From Campylobacter sp. MIT 12-8780 (GTDB lineage: Bacteria; Campylobacterota; Campylobacteria; Campylobacterales; Campylobacteraceae), in contig NZ_QHLL01000001.1 of NCBI RefSeq assembly GCF_006864535.1, forward strand, positions 1-64,000: a DNA stretch of 64,000 nucleotides, in the 5' to 3' direction. Shown here piece after piece: positions 9,131-18,067 of this stretch. The notes beneath the pieces were generated by a model. That model worked only from the letters and a program-made list of their open reading frames with translations. It had not been told where the DNA came from and did not search any database. How positions within the stretch are numbered: the stretch's first letter is position 1; every line of letters begins with the position of its first letter. The position numbers and the translations under genes are program-made.

Positions 9131-9152
9131 AAGCCCTTAAAAAGGGCTTTTT
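9131..9152. terminator. Hairpin with T-run between two tiny genes
   Basis: AAGCCCTT and AAGGGCTT form an 8-bp stem with a 3-nt loop and are followed by T's on the plus strand. It can end plus-strand transcription coming from the left. On the minus strand it separates the two small membrane peptide genes. Confidence 0.5.
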
Positions 9153-9154
9153 GT

Positions 9155-9235
9155 CTAACTCGTTAAGAGTTTGACTATCGCTAAAATGCAAAAAGCGATT
9201 TTTAAGATTAGGGCTAGTAATCTTAGTCTTTTCAT
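9155..9235 (-). CDS. 26-residue membrane peptide
   Basis: An AAAGGAAAAAAG site precedes an ATG and a 26-codon ORF that is almost entirely one hydrophobic helix, with basic residues at the N-terminus (MKRLRLLALI). No family is recognisable at this length. The pairing with the 32-residue peptide downstream suggests a small membrane-active module. Confidence 0.45.
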   Translation of the reverse strand: MKRLRLLALILKIAFCILAIVKLLTS

Positions 9236-9355
9236 CTTTTTTCCTTTCTTTTTTGGATTTGTATTTTTAATGATATGTTAAAAATACATTATAATTATAC
9301 ACTAAAAATTAAAATTTATCAAGAATTTTTTAACTTTTAATTAACTTTTTTTTGA

Positions 9356-9361
9356 TATAAT
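9356..9361 (+). promoter_or_regulatory. Probable -10 (TATAAT) for the HTH gene
   Basis: A TGATATAAT extended -10 lies 31 bases before the ATG at 9392, behind a T-rich stretch of the kind used by Campylobacter housekeeping promoters. Confidence 0.55.
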
Positions 9362-9391
9362 TACATTTTAAATTAAAACAAAGGTTGCGTG

Positions 9392-9610
9392 ATGACTTAT
9401 GAAGAATTCTCAAACAAGCTTAAAGCCTTAAAGCTGAGCAAAGATGAGTTTTCAAAGTTAGTGGGTATGAATTATAACTCAGTAGCCAACTGGAAACTTA
9501 AAGAAATCCCCGCTTGGGTGGAGCCTTTTTTAAAGTTTTATGAAAGAAGCCTTGATCTTGAAGAGCTCTTAAAAGTGATGCACAAATACACCCGAAAAAT
9601 CGAAAGCTAA
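9392..9610 (+). CDS. Small helix-turn-helix protein
   Basis: The 72-residue protein has a single HTH-like motif in its N-terminal half (LSKDEFSKLVGMNYNSVANW), with a recognition helix near residues 24-33. The ATG at 9392 is preferred to the GTG one codon before it; AAGG lies upstream. It is the only plain DNA-binding regulator on the plus strand and has its own promoter, opposite to the surrounding late genes. It could be a Cro/repressor-like regulator of the element. Nothing links it directly to the operator-like TTTAACCC motif. Confidence 0.78.
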   Translation: MTYEEFSNKLKALKLSKDEFSKLVGMNYNSVANWKLKEIPAWVEPFLKFYERSLDLEELLKVMHKYTRKIES

Positions 9611-9750
9611 AGCAAAATGCTAAGTCTGTGAGCCAAGCTTTTGCAAACCAAACAGCAAGCCTTTCAATGTGCAAGAAAGTGTGCATTAAAACATTTATGG
9701 GGCTTCAAACTCTTGCTTTGGCTTAAGATTGAGCGTTCATTTTACGCAAT

Positions 9751-10211
9751 TTATAAAATTTGTATTTGAAAAAGCTCTATTTTGCCACTTATTGAAAGCT
9801 CATTATCAAAATAATTTTTCTTTGTTCTGCCTAGTTTATTTTTATAGTAATGATATCCATTTTCTCTTAAACGCAAACGCAATTTAAAAAATTTATTTGC
9901 AGGGATATCAAAAACCCCCTCTTTAATCGCCAAAGCCTCGCCTTTACTTTGTGAAAGCAAGGTTGAATGCTCATTGAGATTTGTTTGGCTGAGCCCTTGA
10001 AAACATAAAAGCTCAAAATAATCCCAATATTTTCTATGATTTTTATGCCCACCCACCTGCGTTGCAAATCGTGCTTGAGCGTAAGCTTCCTGCGTGATTA
10101 AAAAGCAAATATATAGCCTCAAAGCCTAGCACAATGAAACACTTCGCTTTCATACGCATTAGCCTTTAAGCTTTGATTGAGAGTGAAATTTGCAAATAAA
10201 ATAGACATTTT
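9751..10211 (-). pseudogene. Tail-module gene, apparently frameshifted
   Basis: A start with a good site (AAAAAAAGGATAAAA before the ATG at 10211) opens a frame of 29 codons (MSILFANFTLNQ...) that stops at about 10122. A 123-codon frame lacking a good start then continues to 9751. The second part has a charged C-terminus (RLRLRENGYHYYKNKLGRTK). Joined, they would make one protein of about 150 residues, like the neighbouring 148-residue gene. The likely reading is one decayed tail gene. A sequencing error is the alternative. Confidence 0.5.
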
Positions 10212-10352
10212 TATCCTTTTTTTATAGATTTAAAATCTTCATCGCCCAAGCCTTTATCTTGCTCATCAGCTTTATTTGAAACAAACACGATTATTAAAAG
10301 CACGCAAAGTCATCTCTTTGCCAAAAGCTCCGCAAAAGCTCTTGCCACCCCT

Positions 10353-10799
10353 TCACACAAGCTCTAAACTCAAAATTTCAAAATCACTTAATTTTAAAGT
10401 ATAATGATAAGTGCTTCTGGCTCTGTAATGCGTTTTGTAGCCCTTAAACCCGTGAAAGACCTTGTATGATTCTTCCCAAACTTGATGCAAAACTAAATCA
10501 ATGCGATAATAAGTATTCAAAGGCACTTGAGTGCTTACTTCTTTGAGTGTGCGGGCTTGATTTTTGTAAAATTGGACTAAAGTTTTTGAGCTTGCCCCAG
10601 AAAAATTTGCATTTGAAGAGCTACTCAGCCAAACTTCAGCGATGGTGTGTATCCTTTCATGAGTGTAATAAAGCTCATCGTATTTGCTTTGAGTGATTAA
10701 AGCTTTAAGTTTGAGTGTGATTTGATGTGGTGTAAAAGCTATGCTTGAATGCGTGTTTGTGAAATTAATAGGCGCATTATTATTAACAAGGATTTTCAT
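10353..10799 (-). CDS. Tail-module protein, 148 residues
   Basis: The protein begins MKILVNNNAPINF, has no membrane segment and a Tyr/His/Arg-rich C-terminal half (IDLVLHQVWEESYKVF). It lies 18 bases after the large fibre gene in the same unit, driven from 13265-13301. No family recognised. A fibre tip or chaperone role is inferred from position only. Confidence 0.7.
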   Translation of the reverse strand: MKILVNNNAPINFTNTHSSIAFTPHQITLKLKALITQSKYDELYYTHERIHTIAEVWLSSSSNANFSGASSKTLVQFYKNQARTLKEVSTQVPLNTYYRIDLVLHQVWEESYKVFHGFKGYKTHYRARSTYHYTLKLSDFEILSLELV

Positions 10800-10817
10800 T
10801 TTCTTTGTTATTCCTTG

Positions 10818-13232
10818 TCAGCTTCGCACCAAGCGGATTACGCCGTTTATAATGCCGTAGCTAAAAAGCTCCCAGCTGTTAAAATTGCTCTGCGAGATCC
10901 GCCAGTTAAACGGGGCATTAAAGCCTGTGATACGATTGGCACCATTGACAAAAATCATACCGCTTTTGCCTTCACACCCAGCCACTGAAACACTTCTTAA
11001 AGCTTGATTTGAAGTAAGATTAAGCTTAAAGTTTATACCTTTTCTAAAGTCAATGCTTGCGTTGTTGTTTGCATTATTTACCCAATCATAATTATATCGA
11101 TTGTAAGTATTAGTAATATTTGTTTGAAGCTCAGTTTTTGCAGTGTGTAAATGAGAGCTTAACTCGGCTTTAGTTTTATCCACAAAAGCTTTATTTGTCA
11201 GCTGTTGCGGGTATTTAATCTCTAAAAGTTCTTTGTATTTGTTTGGCAGACTTTCATCTGGCAAGATGAGCCTTTCGATGATCTTAAGCCTTTTATCATG
11301 CTCATTGACAAAAATATAAGGCAAAAGCCCATTTGGCTCTATCACACGCCACTCAAAATTCGTGTAAAATCGCACGAAGATAAAGAGCTCATCGCCTTTT
11401 TTCCACACATCAGCAAAATTCGCATTTTCAGGCTCATCATCTTGTTCAAAAGCAAAAGAGCCCTCAAGATTGATCTTTTTAAACATAGCGACATTACTAT
11501 CCACAAAATAATAATACAACTCATTTGAATACGGCTTAAAAAGTAAATCCCCAGCATTTGCAGTCTTTGGCTCAAGTTCTTGATGAAAGCGGGCGTATTT
11601 CAAACAAGCTTTAAGGCTCAAAAAGCCCGTATTTGAAGCCGTGCCAGTGTAGCTTTTAAGCTCGCCTTCATAGATATTATCTGCTTGATGATGAAACCAC
11701 AAATCATTTTCTAAAAGCTCATCAGGAGCACTTTCCCCTTGAAAACGCGCCCTTTGCTTGCTTTCGTCTAAACGCACGAAGTCATAGTTTTGCCCTAGCT
11801 TTTGATACACAAACACTTCTCTTTCATCGCCTTTAAACCACAGATCAAACATATTCACAAGCACTTCATCAGCCCCAGCACTTGCTTGAGTGTTGATAGG
11901 CTCATTCATCTGAAAAAATTTAGCGTGCAAATACGCCTTTTCAAGTGCTATCCACTTTTGCACCAAAGTATCATTTTCATTTACGCTGACATATAAAAAG
12001 AATTCCTCGCCCTTTTTCCAGATATCATTAAGCTTGACATTTAAACTCGGCTCATCATCTTGCTCAAAACGCACCTGCTCAAGCTTTTTAGAGATTTGCA
12101 CCCAGCTTTCATTTTCGCGGTAAAAAAGCTCTAAATAATCCATCTTAAACCAAGTTTGCCCCGCTTTGATAGGATTTGTATCGCTTGAAACAGGCTTTTG
12201 CTGACACTGAAAATCCGCACGAAAAGGCGTTTGATTGATCTTGTGCCAATTATTGCCGTGAATATCGTTTAAAAAAAGAAAAAGCTCATCAGTATCGTTT
12301 TTATAAAAGGCATCATCAAGTCGCGCAAAATACTCAGGCTCATCAGCACTAAAAAACGAAATGGCAGGGTTTTGGATATATTTTTTCACCACCGCTTCAT
12401 TGAGATCAAGCCAAGTATTTTCAAGGCGAGCATTTGCAGGCTCTTTTGCACTCACAAAATCAAGCTCATCAAGGCTTTCTTTTAGGGACGCGATGTGCTG
12501 ATTTAAGCGATCAAATTGTTCGTTCACAAACTCGCTCACTTCGCTTTTTGTCTGCTCTTTTTTCGTCTCTAAGCTTTGAAAAACCTCTTCTTGCTTTGTC
12601 TCAAGCTCGCTTTGTTTTTGCGTTAAGTTCAGCTCAAGCTCGCTGTGAAGCAGTTTTAGCTCGGCGATTTTGCTTTCATACAGAGCAAGGGCTTGATTTT
12701 TAAGGTTGTTTGCAAAAGCAAGGATTTGCTCTTTTTTGCCCTCAAGTTCAGTTATAGTTTGCTCTGCAAGCTCTTTTTTGTTCTCAATTTCATTTTTTAA
12801 TTCTTGCAAATTCCCAAGTTTTGCGATGAGCACTTCAATATCATTTTTATACGCATCCATTGCCTCAAAATCCGCTTGCACCTCGTTTTTGAGACTTTCA
12901 AGCTCATTTTTAAGCGTGCTGGTAAGCTCAAGCTTTTGGCGCACCTCATTTAAACTCGCCTCAAGCTCGCTTTTTTGTGCTCTTAAAGCCTCATTAAAAG
13001 CGTCTTTTTCGCTTCTAAAATCCTCTAAAAGCGATTGCGTTTCATTTTGCTTATTTTTTAAAGCCTCAAGCGTGCGTAAATACTCATTTTCAAGACTTTC
13101 AAACACCTGATACACCTCATTGACGCAAAACAAGGTCATCTTCACTTGCTCTTTAAAGTTCGCATTTTCTTTAAGGGCATTTAAAAGCTGTTCATCAAGG
13201 CTTAAATTTGGGGTTTGATTTTGATCTGGCAT
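10818..13232 (-). CDS. Large tail fibre with coiled-coil stalk and internal repeats
   Basis: The 804-residue protein has a long coiled-coil stalk (about residues 15-260, Glu/Lys/Leu heptads). Next come about seven degenerate modules of 55-65 residues (about 265-640) with the pattern F..DDEP...D.W.K.DE.F.F. The last part (about 690-804) is a globular tip. The module pattern is clearest at FEQDDEPSLNVKLNDIWKKG and FEQDDEPENANFADVWKKG. Such repeats suggest a beta-rich shaft grown by duplication. The start has an AAGGGAAA site and follows the promoter at 13265-13301. It is a likely receptor-binding fibre. Confidence 0.82.
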   Translation of the reverse strand: MPDQNQTPNLSLDEQLLNALKENANFKEQVKMTLFCVNEVYQVFESLENEYLRTLEALKNKQNETQSLLEDFRSEKDAFNEALRAQKSELEASLNEVRQKLELTSTLKNELESLKNEVQADFEAMDAYKNDIEVLIAKLGNLQELKNEIENKKELAEQTITELEGKKEQILAFANNLKNQALALYESKIAELKLLHSELELNLTQKQSELETKQEEVFQSLETKKEQTKSEVSEFVNEQFDRLNQHIASLKESLDELDFVSAKEPANARLENTWLDLNEAVVKKYIQNPAISFFSADEPEYFARLDDAFYKNDTDELFLFLNDIHGNNWHKINQTPFRADFQCQQKPVSSDTNPIKAGQTWFKMDYLELFYRENESWVQISKKLEQVRFEQDDEPSLNVKLNDIWKKGEEFFLYVSVNENDTLVQKWIALEKAYLHAKFFQMNEPINTQASAGADEVLVNMFDLWFKGDEREVFVYQKLGQNYDFVRLDESKQRARFQGESAPDELLENDLWFHHQADNIYEGELKSYTGTASNTGFLSLKACLKYARFHQELEPKTANAGDLLFKPYSNELYYYFVDSNVAMFKKINLEGSFAFEQDDEPENANFADVWKKGDELFIFVRFYTNFEWRVIEPNGLLPYIFVNEHDKRLKIIERLILPDESLPNKYKELLEIKYPQQLTNKAFVDKTKAELSSHLHTAKTELQTNITNTYNRYNYDWVNNANNNASIDFRKGINFKLNLTSNQALRSVSVAGCEGKSGMIFVNGANRITGFNAPFNWRISQSNFNSWELFSYGIINGVIRLVRS

Positions 13233-13264
13233 AGTCGTTTCCCTTTTTTTCTAAAATAAAACAA

Positions 13265-13301
13265 AGTCTAAGACAATTTCAAAAGAAAGAAAAGGGTTAA
13301 A
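13265..13301 (-). promoter_or_regulatory. Phage operon promoter 7 (TTTAACCC family)
   Basis: TTTAACCC (13301-13294), a 23-base spacer and TAGACT (13270-13265) lie 33 bases before the fibre start codon at 13232. Confidence 0.8.
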
Positions 13302-13312
13302 TGAAACTTTTT

Positions 13313-13371
13313 AAAAAAAACAAACAAGCCCCAACCCTGCCCCAAATTAAAGGCAGGAGTTTTAGCTTGTT
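13313..13371 (-). terminator. Terminator after the terminase large subunit
   Basis: On the minus strand a composite hairpin (outer AACAAGC/GCTTGTT, inner CCTGCC/GGCAGG) is followed by eight T's. It lies 7 bases after the terminase stop codon and directly before promoter 7, so it closes one operon before the next starts. Confidence 0.8.
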
Positions 13372-13377
13372 TTACAT

Positions 13378-14946
13378 CTAAATCCGCCAAGTTCGCCCCT
13401 GCGTGAAATGCCCTCGCTTTGGCATAACAGGGGTTTCATTTGCTTTTTTAAAGCCCTTGACTTCATTATGATTTATGCAACTTGCGATCGCATCGATACA
13501 ATCGTCTTTTCGAAAAGGCTTTGCGGGATTGAAGCTTAAAAGCTCTTTTTTGATCTGAGCTAAATTCGCGCAAGTGTTTAAAAAGACTAAATTACCGCTG
13601 TTGTAATAAGGCTTTATGGCTTTGATTTTATCGACTTTTGAGCTTTTTCGGCTGGCTGGATAAAGTTTGATGTTATTTGTAATCAGTGGCTTTTGCTGGG
13701 CTTTTAATTTGGTATTGATTTTAATAAGCTCTTTTTGTAAAAGTCGTTCTAAAACAAGCCCACCCCCATCACTTTCGATATACACGCTTGCTGCGGGGTA
13801 TTTTAAGCACGCTGTGATGATAAATGAGCAGGTTTGCTCCTCATCAAACACCCCAAAAAAGCAGTCTTTCACCACATATTTTTCAAGTCCTGCTTCATCG
13901 CTTTCAACGCCTATGACTACCACCGCTCTATTATCAGCCCTTGCGTTTAAACTCATAGCGTTGTCGATGAAGATGTATTCGTTTTGCTCATTCATCTCAA
14001 AACTCGCGATTTGCTTAAAATACACCGCCTCAAAAAAGCCCGCCTCGCTCGCTTGAGGCTCTTGTTGATACTGCGTGCTAAACTCATCATCGCCCATTTG
14101 TTTTTTAAGCTCTTCAAGTTCGCTTAAAGTGTGGCGGTTTGGGAAAAGCGGCTCGCCTTTTAAACGCTGTTTTTTAAAGCTTCCCACTTCAAACACTTCA
14201 TCTTTGCTCGCGATGGCTTCAAGTTTGATGATTTTCCATTTTGAGATAATGTGTGCATCAAAGTTTTTTTCATCAAGCAAAAATCCGCACAAATCCTCAT
14301 ATCCCAAGCGTTGCATTAAGATAGTAATATTACTTTGATTGTCTTGCAAACGACTTAAAACGCTTTCTTTGAAGTTTTGATTGACCCTTTCTCGCTCGAC
14401 TTTTGAGTTCATATCGCTGACTTTAATGGGATCATCAATCAAAATGCTGTGCGCGTGAAAGCCTGTTATGGCTGATTTTAAAGTCGTTACAAAAAGCCCA
14501 CCGCCTTCTTTTAAGACAAACTCACTTGAATTATCTTGCAAAAAAATCGGCTTTTCATTAAAAATTTGCTGATAAAAAGGGCTTTTTATCAAGTCCCTGA
14601 CTTGATTTGAGATTTTTTTACAAAGCTCATCGCTGTAAGAGATATAGATAAACTTGCGACTTCTATCCTGCCCCAAAGCCCAAGCGATAAAGCTTCGAGC
14701 TATGGTTTCGGTTTTGCCATAACTTGGAGGCATATTGAGCATCAAACGCGTTAAAGGCTCATTTTTCTCAAGATGCGCAAACTTAGGCAGGGTTTGAGTA
14801 AGCAGGGCACAAATATAATCAAAATGCCAATTATCCATAAAAAAAGCCTGATTGTATCGTTGCCATTTGAGCTTTAAAAAGCTCTTAAAATCCCGCCTTG
14901 CCTTTTCACGCAACAAAGCCTCTTGAAGCACTTCTTCTTTTGTCAA
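13378..14946 (-). CDS. Terminase large subunit (DNA-packaging ATPase-nuclease)
   Basis: The 522-residue protein has the two-domain terminase layout. The ATPase domain shows a Walker A variant (MPPSYGKTE, about residues 73-81), a Walker B (ILIDDP, about 164-169) and a motor coupling region. The nuclease domain has acidic residues in FIDNAMSLNARADNR, IESDGGG and a C-terminal KDDCIDAIAS. It translocates DNA into proheads and cuts it. The start is a TTG two bases after the preceding stop codon, with AAGG upstream. It is unusual that the small subunit (25384-26001) is 11 kb away in another operon. Confidence 0.93.
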   Translation of the reverse strand: MTKEEVLQEALLREKARRDFKSFLKLKWQRYNQAFFMDNWHFDYICALLTQTLPKFAHLEKNEPLTRLMLNMPPSYGKTETIARSFIAWALGQDRSRKFIYISYSDELCKKISNQVRDLIKSPFYQQIFNEKPIFLQDNSSEFVLKEGGGLFVTTLKSAITGFHAHSILIDDPIKVSDMNSKVERERVNQNFKESVLSRLQDNQSNITILMQRLGYEDLCGFLLDEKNFDAHIISKWKIIKLEAIASKDEVFEVGSFKKQRLKGEPLFPNRHTLSELEELKKQMGDDEFSTQYQQEPQASEAGFFEAVYFKQIASFEMNEQNEYIFIDNAMSLNARADNRAVVVIGVESDEAGLEKYVVKDCFFGVFDEEQTCSFIITACLKYPAASVYIESDGGGLVLERLLQKELIKINTKLKAQQKPLITNNIKLYPASRKSSKVDKIKAIKPYYNSGNLVFLNTCANLAQIKKELLSFNPAKPFRKDDCIDAIASCINHNEVKGFKKANETPVMPKRGHFTQGRTWRI

Positions 14947-14948
14947 AG

Positions 14949-15551
14949 CTATACCTTGATAAATGGGGTTTTAAAGCTTGTGTTTGAGCTTAGGCTTGCT
15001 ATTTCGCCTCGCAAGGTATCAAGCTCTTCGCTTAAAAGCTTTTTATAAAAAAGAGCCTTTTGCGTGCTGTTTTGGTGCGTGTCTATGCTTGAAATTTCAG
15101 CCAAAACGCTGTAAATGAGAGCGTTTAAAAAGCTCTCATCAAGCACAAGTTCATCATCTAAATCTCTTAAAAACGCCTTTTTGATAGCATTGATCTCAAG
15201 CACTCCGCTGGCGTGAAAACTCAGCTTATAAAGCCCTCTTGCTTCTTCATAAAGGGCTTTTGCAAAACGCGCTTTGTGGGATTTGATAAAGCTTTTTGGC
15301 AGGAGTAAAAGCTCCTTAGCATTTAAAAAAGCACTGATGAGTTTTAGGGGGATAAAATCAAGTTTAAAGGCATTTTCATTTTCGTTTATAATGAATTTTT
15401 GCGTCAAGATATGGCGGTTAAAACTGGCTAAAAGTCTGTTTTGATGAAATTCAAGCAAATCGAGCAAAAATGTATCGCTAAAACGCGTCTTTAGCTCCTC
15501 TTCGTCGCGTAATCTTGCCCGAATGTGAGCGATGCACTCATAAACTTTCAT
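14949..15551 (-). CDS. Head-completion or adaptor-like protein, 200 residues
   Basis: The protein is mainly helical (MKVYECIAHIRARLRDEEE..., then Leu/Lys-rich helices) and has no membrane segment. It immediately precedes the terminase large subunit in the same transcript and is preceded by a 330-base structured leader. In podoviruses a helical adaptor that binds the portal often has this size and neighbourhood. The assignment is inference; I recognise no signature. Confidence 0.72.
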   Translation of the reverse strand: MKVYECIAHIRARLRDEEELKTRFSDTFLLDLLEFHQNRLLASFNRHILTQKFIINENENAFKLDFIPLKLISAFLNAKELLLLPKSFIKSHKARFAKALYEEARGLYKLSFHASGVLEINAIKKAFLRDLDDELVLDESFLNALIYSVLAEISSIDTHQNSTQKALFYKKLLSEELDTLRGEIASLSSNTSFKTPFIKV

Positions 15552-15569
15552 ATTGTTTTCCTTTTTTAC

Positions 15570-15900
15570 TTACTTTCACCGCAGGAGCTTCTGCTTGCAG
15601 TTGCGAAGGCTTTGCCTGTAGCAAAAAGCTCCTGCTAAAGTAACAAACCTAAAGGCTACCCGACCCAAGCCTTCGGCTTGCCCCTGTCAAAGTAGCCACC
15701 TTTTTGTGTGTCCTAAAGGCTTCCCGACCCTTTTTCGCAAGCGAAAAAGCCCCCGATCTGGTATGCCAAAACTTTTCTTTCATTCAAGCTAAAGTAACTT
15801 CTGCTTGCAGTTACGAGTGCAACGCACGAAGTAAAAACCTAAAGGCTTCTGGGCTGGGGCTTTTGGCTTGCCCCTGTTAAAATAGCCACCCTTTTTGTGT
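15570..15900 (-). ncRNA. Structured leader block A (modular hairpins)
   Basis: Read on the minus strand, the leader of the 200-residue gene folds into successive hairpins. The one next to the gene pairs TTACTTT with AAAGTAA around an inner GCAGGAGC/GCTCCTGC stem (outer arms at 15637-15643 and 15570-15576). A second module pairs GGCTAC with GTAGCC around an AAGCC-GAA-GGCTT hairpin (15654-15694). A third has CTTTTTCGC/GCGAAAAAG. Related blocks stand at 20323-20505, 21719-22020 and 41226-41560. There is no coding signal. Confidence 0.75.
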
Positions 15901-15922
15901 AGTCTATAATCCTCTTGAGCCT

Positions 15923-15959
15923 ATCTTAAAGCAAAATAAAAACTAAAAAAAGGGTTAAA
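15923..15959 (-). promoter_or_regulatory. Phage operon promoter 6 (TTTAACCC family)
   Basis: TTTAACCC (15959-15952), a 23-base spacer and TAAGAT (15928-15923) lie directly after the methyltransferase stop codon. Transcription would start near 15916 and run through leader block A before reaching the gene at 15551. Confidence 0.78.
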
Positions 15960-15973
15960 CACAAAAACAAGTT

Positions 15974-16684
15974 TTAATTCATATCAAAATCAAAGCTTGT
16001 TTGCACATACTCAAGGCGATTTAAAGCCATATTGTAAAATTCTTCTTTCACTTCACAACCAACAAACGAACGTTTTAAGCTCTTGCACGCTACAGCTGTC
16101 GTGCCAGAACCTGCAAACATATCAAGCACCAAATCCCCTTTCTTTGAAGAATTCTTTATCAGTGTTTCTATGATTTTTAAAGGTTTTTCAGCAGGGTGAG
16201 CGCTGTATTTTTTGGGTATATTCATCGAAAAAACCTTACTTGCACTTTTATAATCACTATGAAAAAGCGTGCGATCATTGCATACAAAAACTATGTATTC
16301 AAGATCGCTTAGGTATTTATTGTTAAACGCAGGCAGGGCATTGAGTTTGTGATACACCAAAACATCAAATTTATCATTTTTAAAATACTCAAGCAAAGCT
16401 TGTAAAAGTTTAGCGTTGCAGAAAAAATACGCATTAAGCACTTTCATTACACGTCTGACTTCATCTAAAATTCTAAAATCAAAACCTTGCATAAGTAAAG
16501 ATTTATCTTGAGTGATTTTATCATAATGCTTTTTATTTTCTTTGGCATAAAACCCACCTCCACCACTTTCTTGCATAAGATAAGGCGGATCGCAAACGAC
16601 TAAATCAACGCTGCCACTTTGCATATTTTGCAAAAAGTGCAAGGCTTCATCTTGCTTTAAAACAATGTTTGCTTGCACGCTCAA
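15974..16684 (-). CDS. Amino-methyltransferase (DNA N6-adenine or N4-cytosine)
   Basis: The 236-residue enzyme has the catalytic DPPY motif at about residues 32-35 ahead of the AdoMet-binding FAGSGTT at about 196-202, the order of beta-class amino-methyltransferases. The TTG at 16684 overlaps the upstream stop codon; a GTG two codons later is also possible. No restriction endonuclease is nearby, so it is an orphan. It is the last gene of the head operon. Its likely role is to modify phage DNA against host restriction or to mark packaging or regulatory sites. Confidence 0.9.
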   Translation of the reverse strand: MSVQANIVLKQDEALHFLQNMQSGSVDLVVCDPPYLMQESGGGGFYAKENKKHYDKITQDKSLLMQGFDFRILDEVRRVMKVLNAYFFCNAKLLQALLEYFKNDKFDVLVYHKLNALPAFNNKYLSDLEYIVFVCNDRTLFHSDYKSASKVFSMNIPKKYSAHPAEKPLKIIETLIKNSSKKGDLVLDMFAGSGTTAVACKSLKRSFVGCEVKEEFYNMALNRLEYVQTSFDFDMN

Positions 16685-17508
16685 ATCCTAGCAATCACCG
16701 CTTTTTGCGTGTTTTCGTGCCCAAGTATGACTTTAAGCTCAAGGGTATCACTCACCCATTCATCGTTTTCTTTTAAGGCTTGAAATTGCACCTTAAAAGT
16801 CCCTTCGCGCTCGCTCATAAAAAGTATATTTTTCGTGTTTTCGTAGCGTTTAAGCTCTGCGCCTTTTTCATCAAAGATGATAAATCTCGTCTCATTGTCT
16901 CCAAAGGCTGAAAACCCTTTGAGTTCAAGGCTTTCGTGCAAGACTAAGAGTTGTTTTGAAGCGTGCAGTATCACTTCTTTTGCTCCATTTCCGCCAAGAG
17001 AGAGCTTTTTGACATCTTCTATGAGTTCTTTTAAAATAGGATCAAAATCGCTGATTTTGCTGATATCAATTTGTGAAATCGTTTGTATCACATTGCCTGC
17101 GTGCGTTGCGATAGCCCCGCTTTCAGCTGCATTTCCCACAACATTTAAAAAGCCAACATAAGCATTTGCTTTGTTAATACTGGCATTATCGCTCACGCTT
17201 CGCACCATTGATCTAGCTTGAATGAGGCTTTTTAAGGCTTCTGCTTGAGCTTGTTTGATGGCGGATTTGGCATTGATGATATTAAGCTCAATCTCACTGC
17301 GAAGCTTTTGCGAGCTCATCGCCACTTCGTTTTTTTTCAGCTCAAGCTCTTCAAGAGCGACGCAAGTTTGCAAGGCATTTGAAGAAAAGCCCACCAAAAG
17401 ACTGGCAAGAGAGGTATCATCTAGGCTCGCATTGGACGCAAACTTAAAAAACTCACTCTCATACAAGGCTTTTTCAAGGGCTTTAAACTTTGTTGTGAAA
17501 TTTTGCAT
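16681..17508 (-). CDS. Virion-operon protein, 275 residues
   Basis: The protein has a helical N-terminal half (Ala/Ser/Lys/Glu-rich, about 1-135) and a more mixed C-terminal half containing FIIFDEKGAELKRYENTKN and a beta-rich end. No membrane segment or catalytic motif. It is tightly packed between the acidic protein gene (1-base gap) and the methyltransferase (4-base overlap) in the head operon. Family unknown; a structural or internal head protein is the inference. Confidence 0.75.
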   Translation of the reverse strand: MQNFTTKFKALEKALYESEFFKFASNASLDDTSLASLLVGFSSNALQTCVALEELELKKNEVAMSSQKLRSEIELNIINAKSAIKQAQAEALKSLIQARSMVRSVSDNASINKANAYVGFLNVVGNAAESGAIATHAGNVIQTISQIDISKISDFDPILKELIEDVKKLSLGGNGAKEVILHASKQLLVLHESLELKGFSAFGDNETRFIIFDEKGAELKRYENTKNILFMSEREGTFKVQFQALKENDEWVSDTLELKVILGHENTQKAVIARI

Positions 17509-17509
17509 A

Positions 17510-18055
17510 TTAAACTTTCAAGGCGGGATTAATGGGCGTAAAAAGAGCTTTTTTATACGCCAGATAATCACTCGCAAAACCCTTTGTGATAGCTACAATA
17601 TCGCCTTTTTCAAAGCGGTATTTACGCCCAAGCTCATCAGTGTGCAAAAAACTTTGCTCGCCACGATACTCAAAAAAAACGATATTGACAAAATGCGTTT
17701 TGGGCGCATTTGCTGAGGCTGAGTTTGATAAATCAAAGAGCGAGACTGGTAATTGTTGCGAGGAATTTTCATCTTGTGAAGGAGTTTCATCTTGTGAAAG
17801 ATTATTAGCCTCAAAAGCCTCTTCATCTTGAGTTTCTTTCTCATTTGTTTTTACTTGTTGTGTTTGGGTATGTTCATCTTGACTTTCTTGCTCGCTTTGC
17901 TCTGTATTTTGGCTTGCCTCTTTTGTATCTAAACTCGCCTCTTGCTCACTTTTATCAGCACTTAAAAGCTCTTGTGCCACAACTTGTTCGCTGATGCTTG
18001 CTTGCTCTTTTGTCAAAGCATCTTGTTCTTTGTTTTCTACTTGTTTTTTTGCCAT
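17510..18055 (-). CDS. Acidic Gln/Glu-rich virion-operon protein
   Basis: Residues 1-115 are a low-complexity, strongly acidic Gln/Glu/Ser stretch with repeated SQDE and EQ words. Residues 120-181 look folded (THFVNIVFFEYRGEQSF). The stretch is disordered in character, as in head decoration or scaffold tails. It lies 12 bases after the 314-residue gene. No family recognised. Confidence 0.72.
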   Translation of the reverse strand: MAKKQVENKEQDALTKEQASISEQVVAQELLSADKSEQEASLDTKEASQNTEQSEQESQDEHTQTQQVKTNEKETQDEEAFEANNLSQDETPSQDENSSQQLPVSLFDLSNSASANAPKTHFVNIVFFEYRGEQSFLHTDELGRKYRFEKGDIVAITKGFASDYLAYKKALFTPINPALKV

Positions 18056-18067
18056 GTTTCTTTCCTT

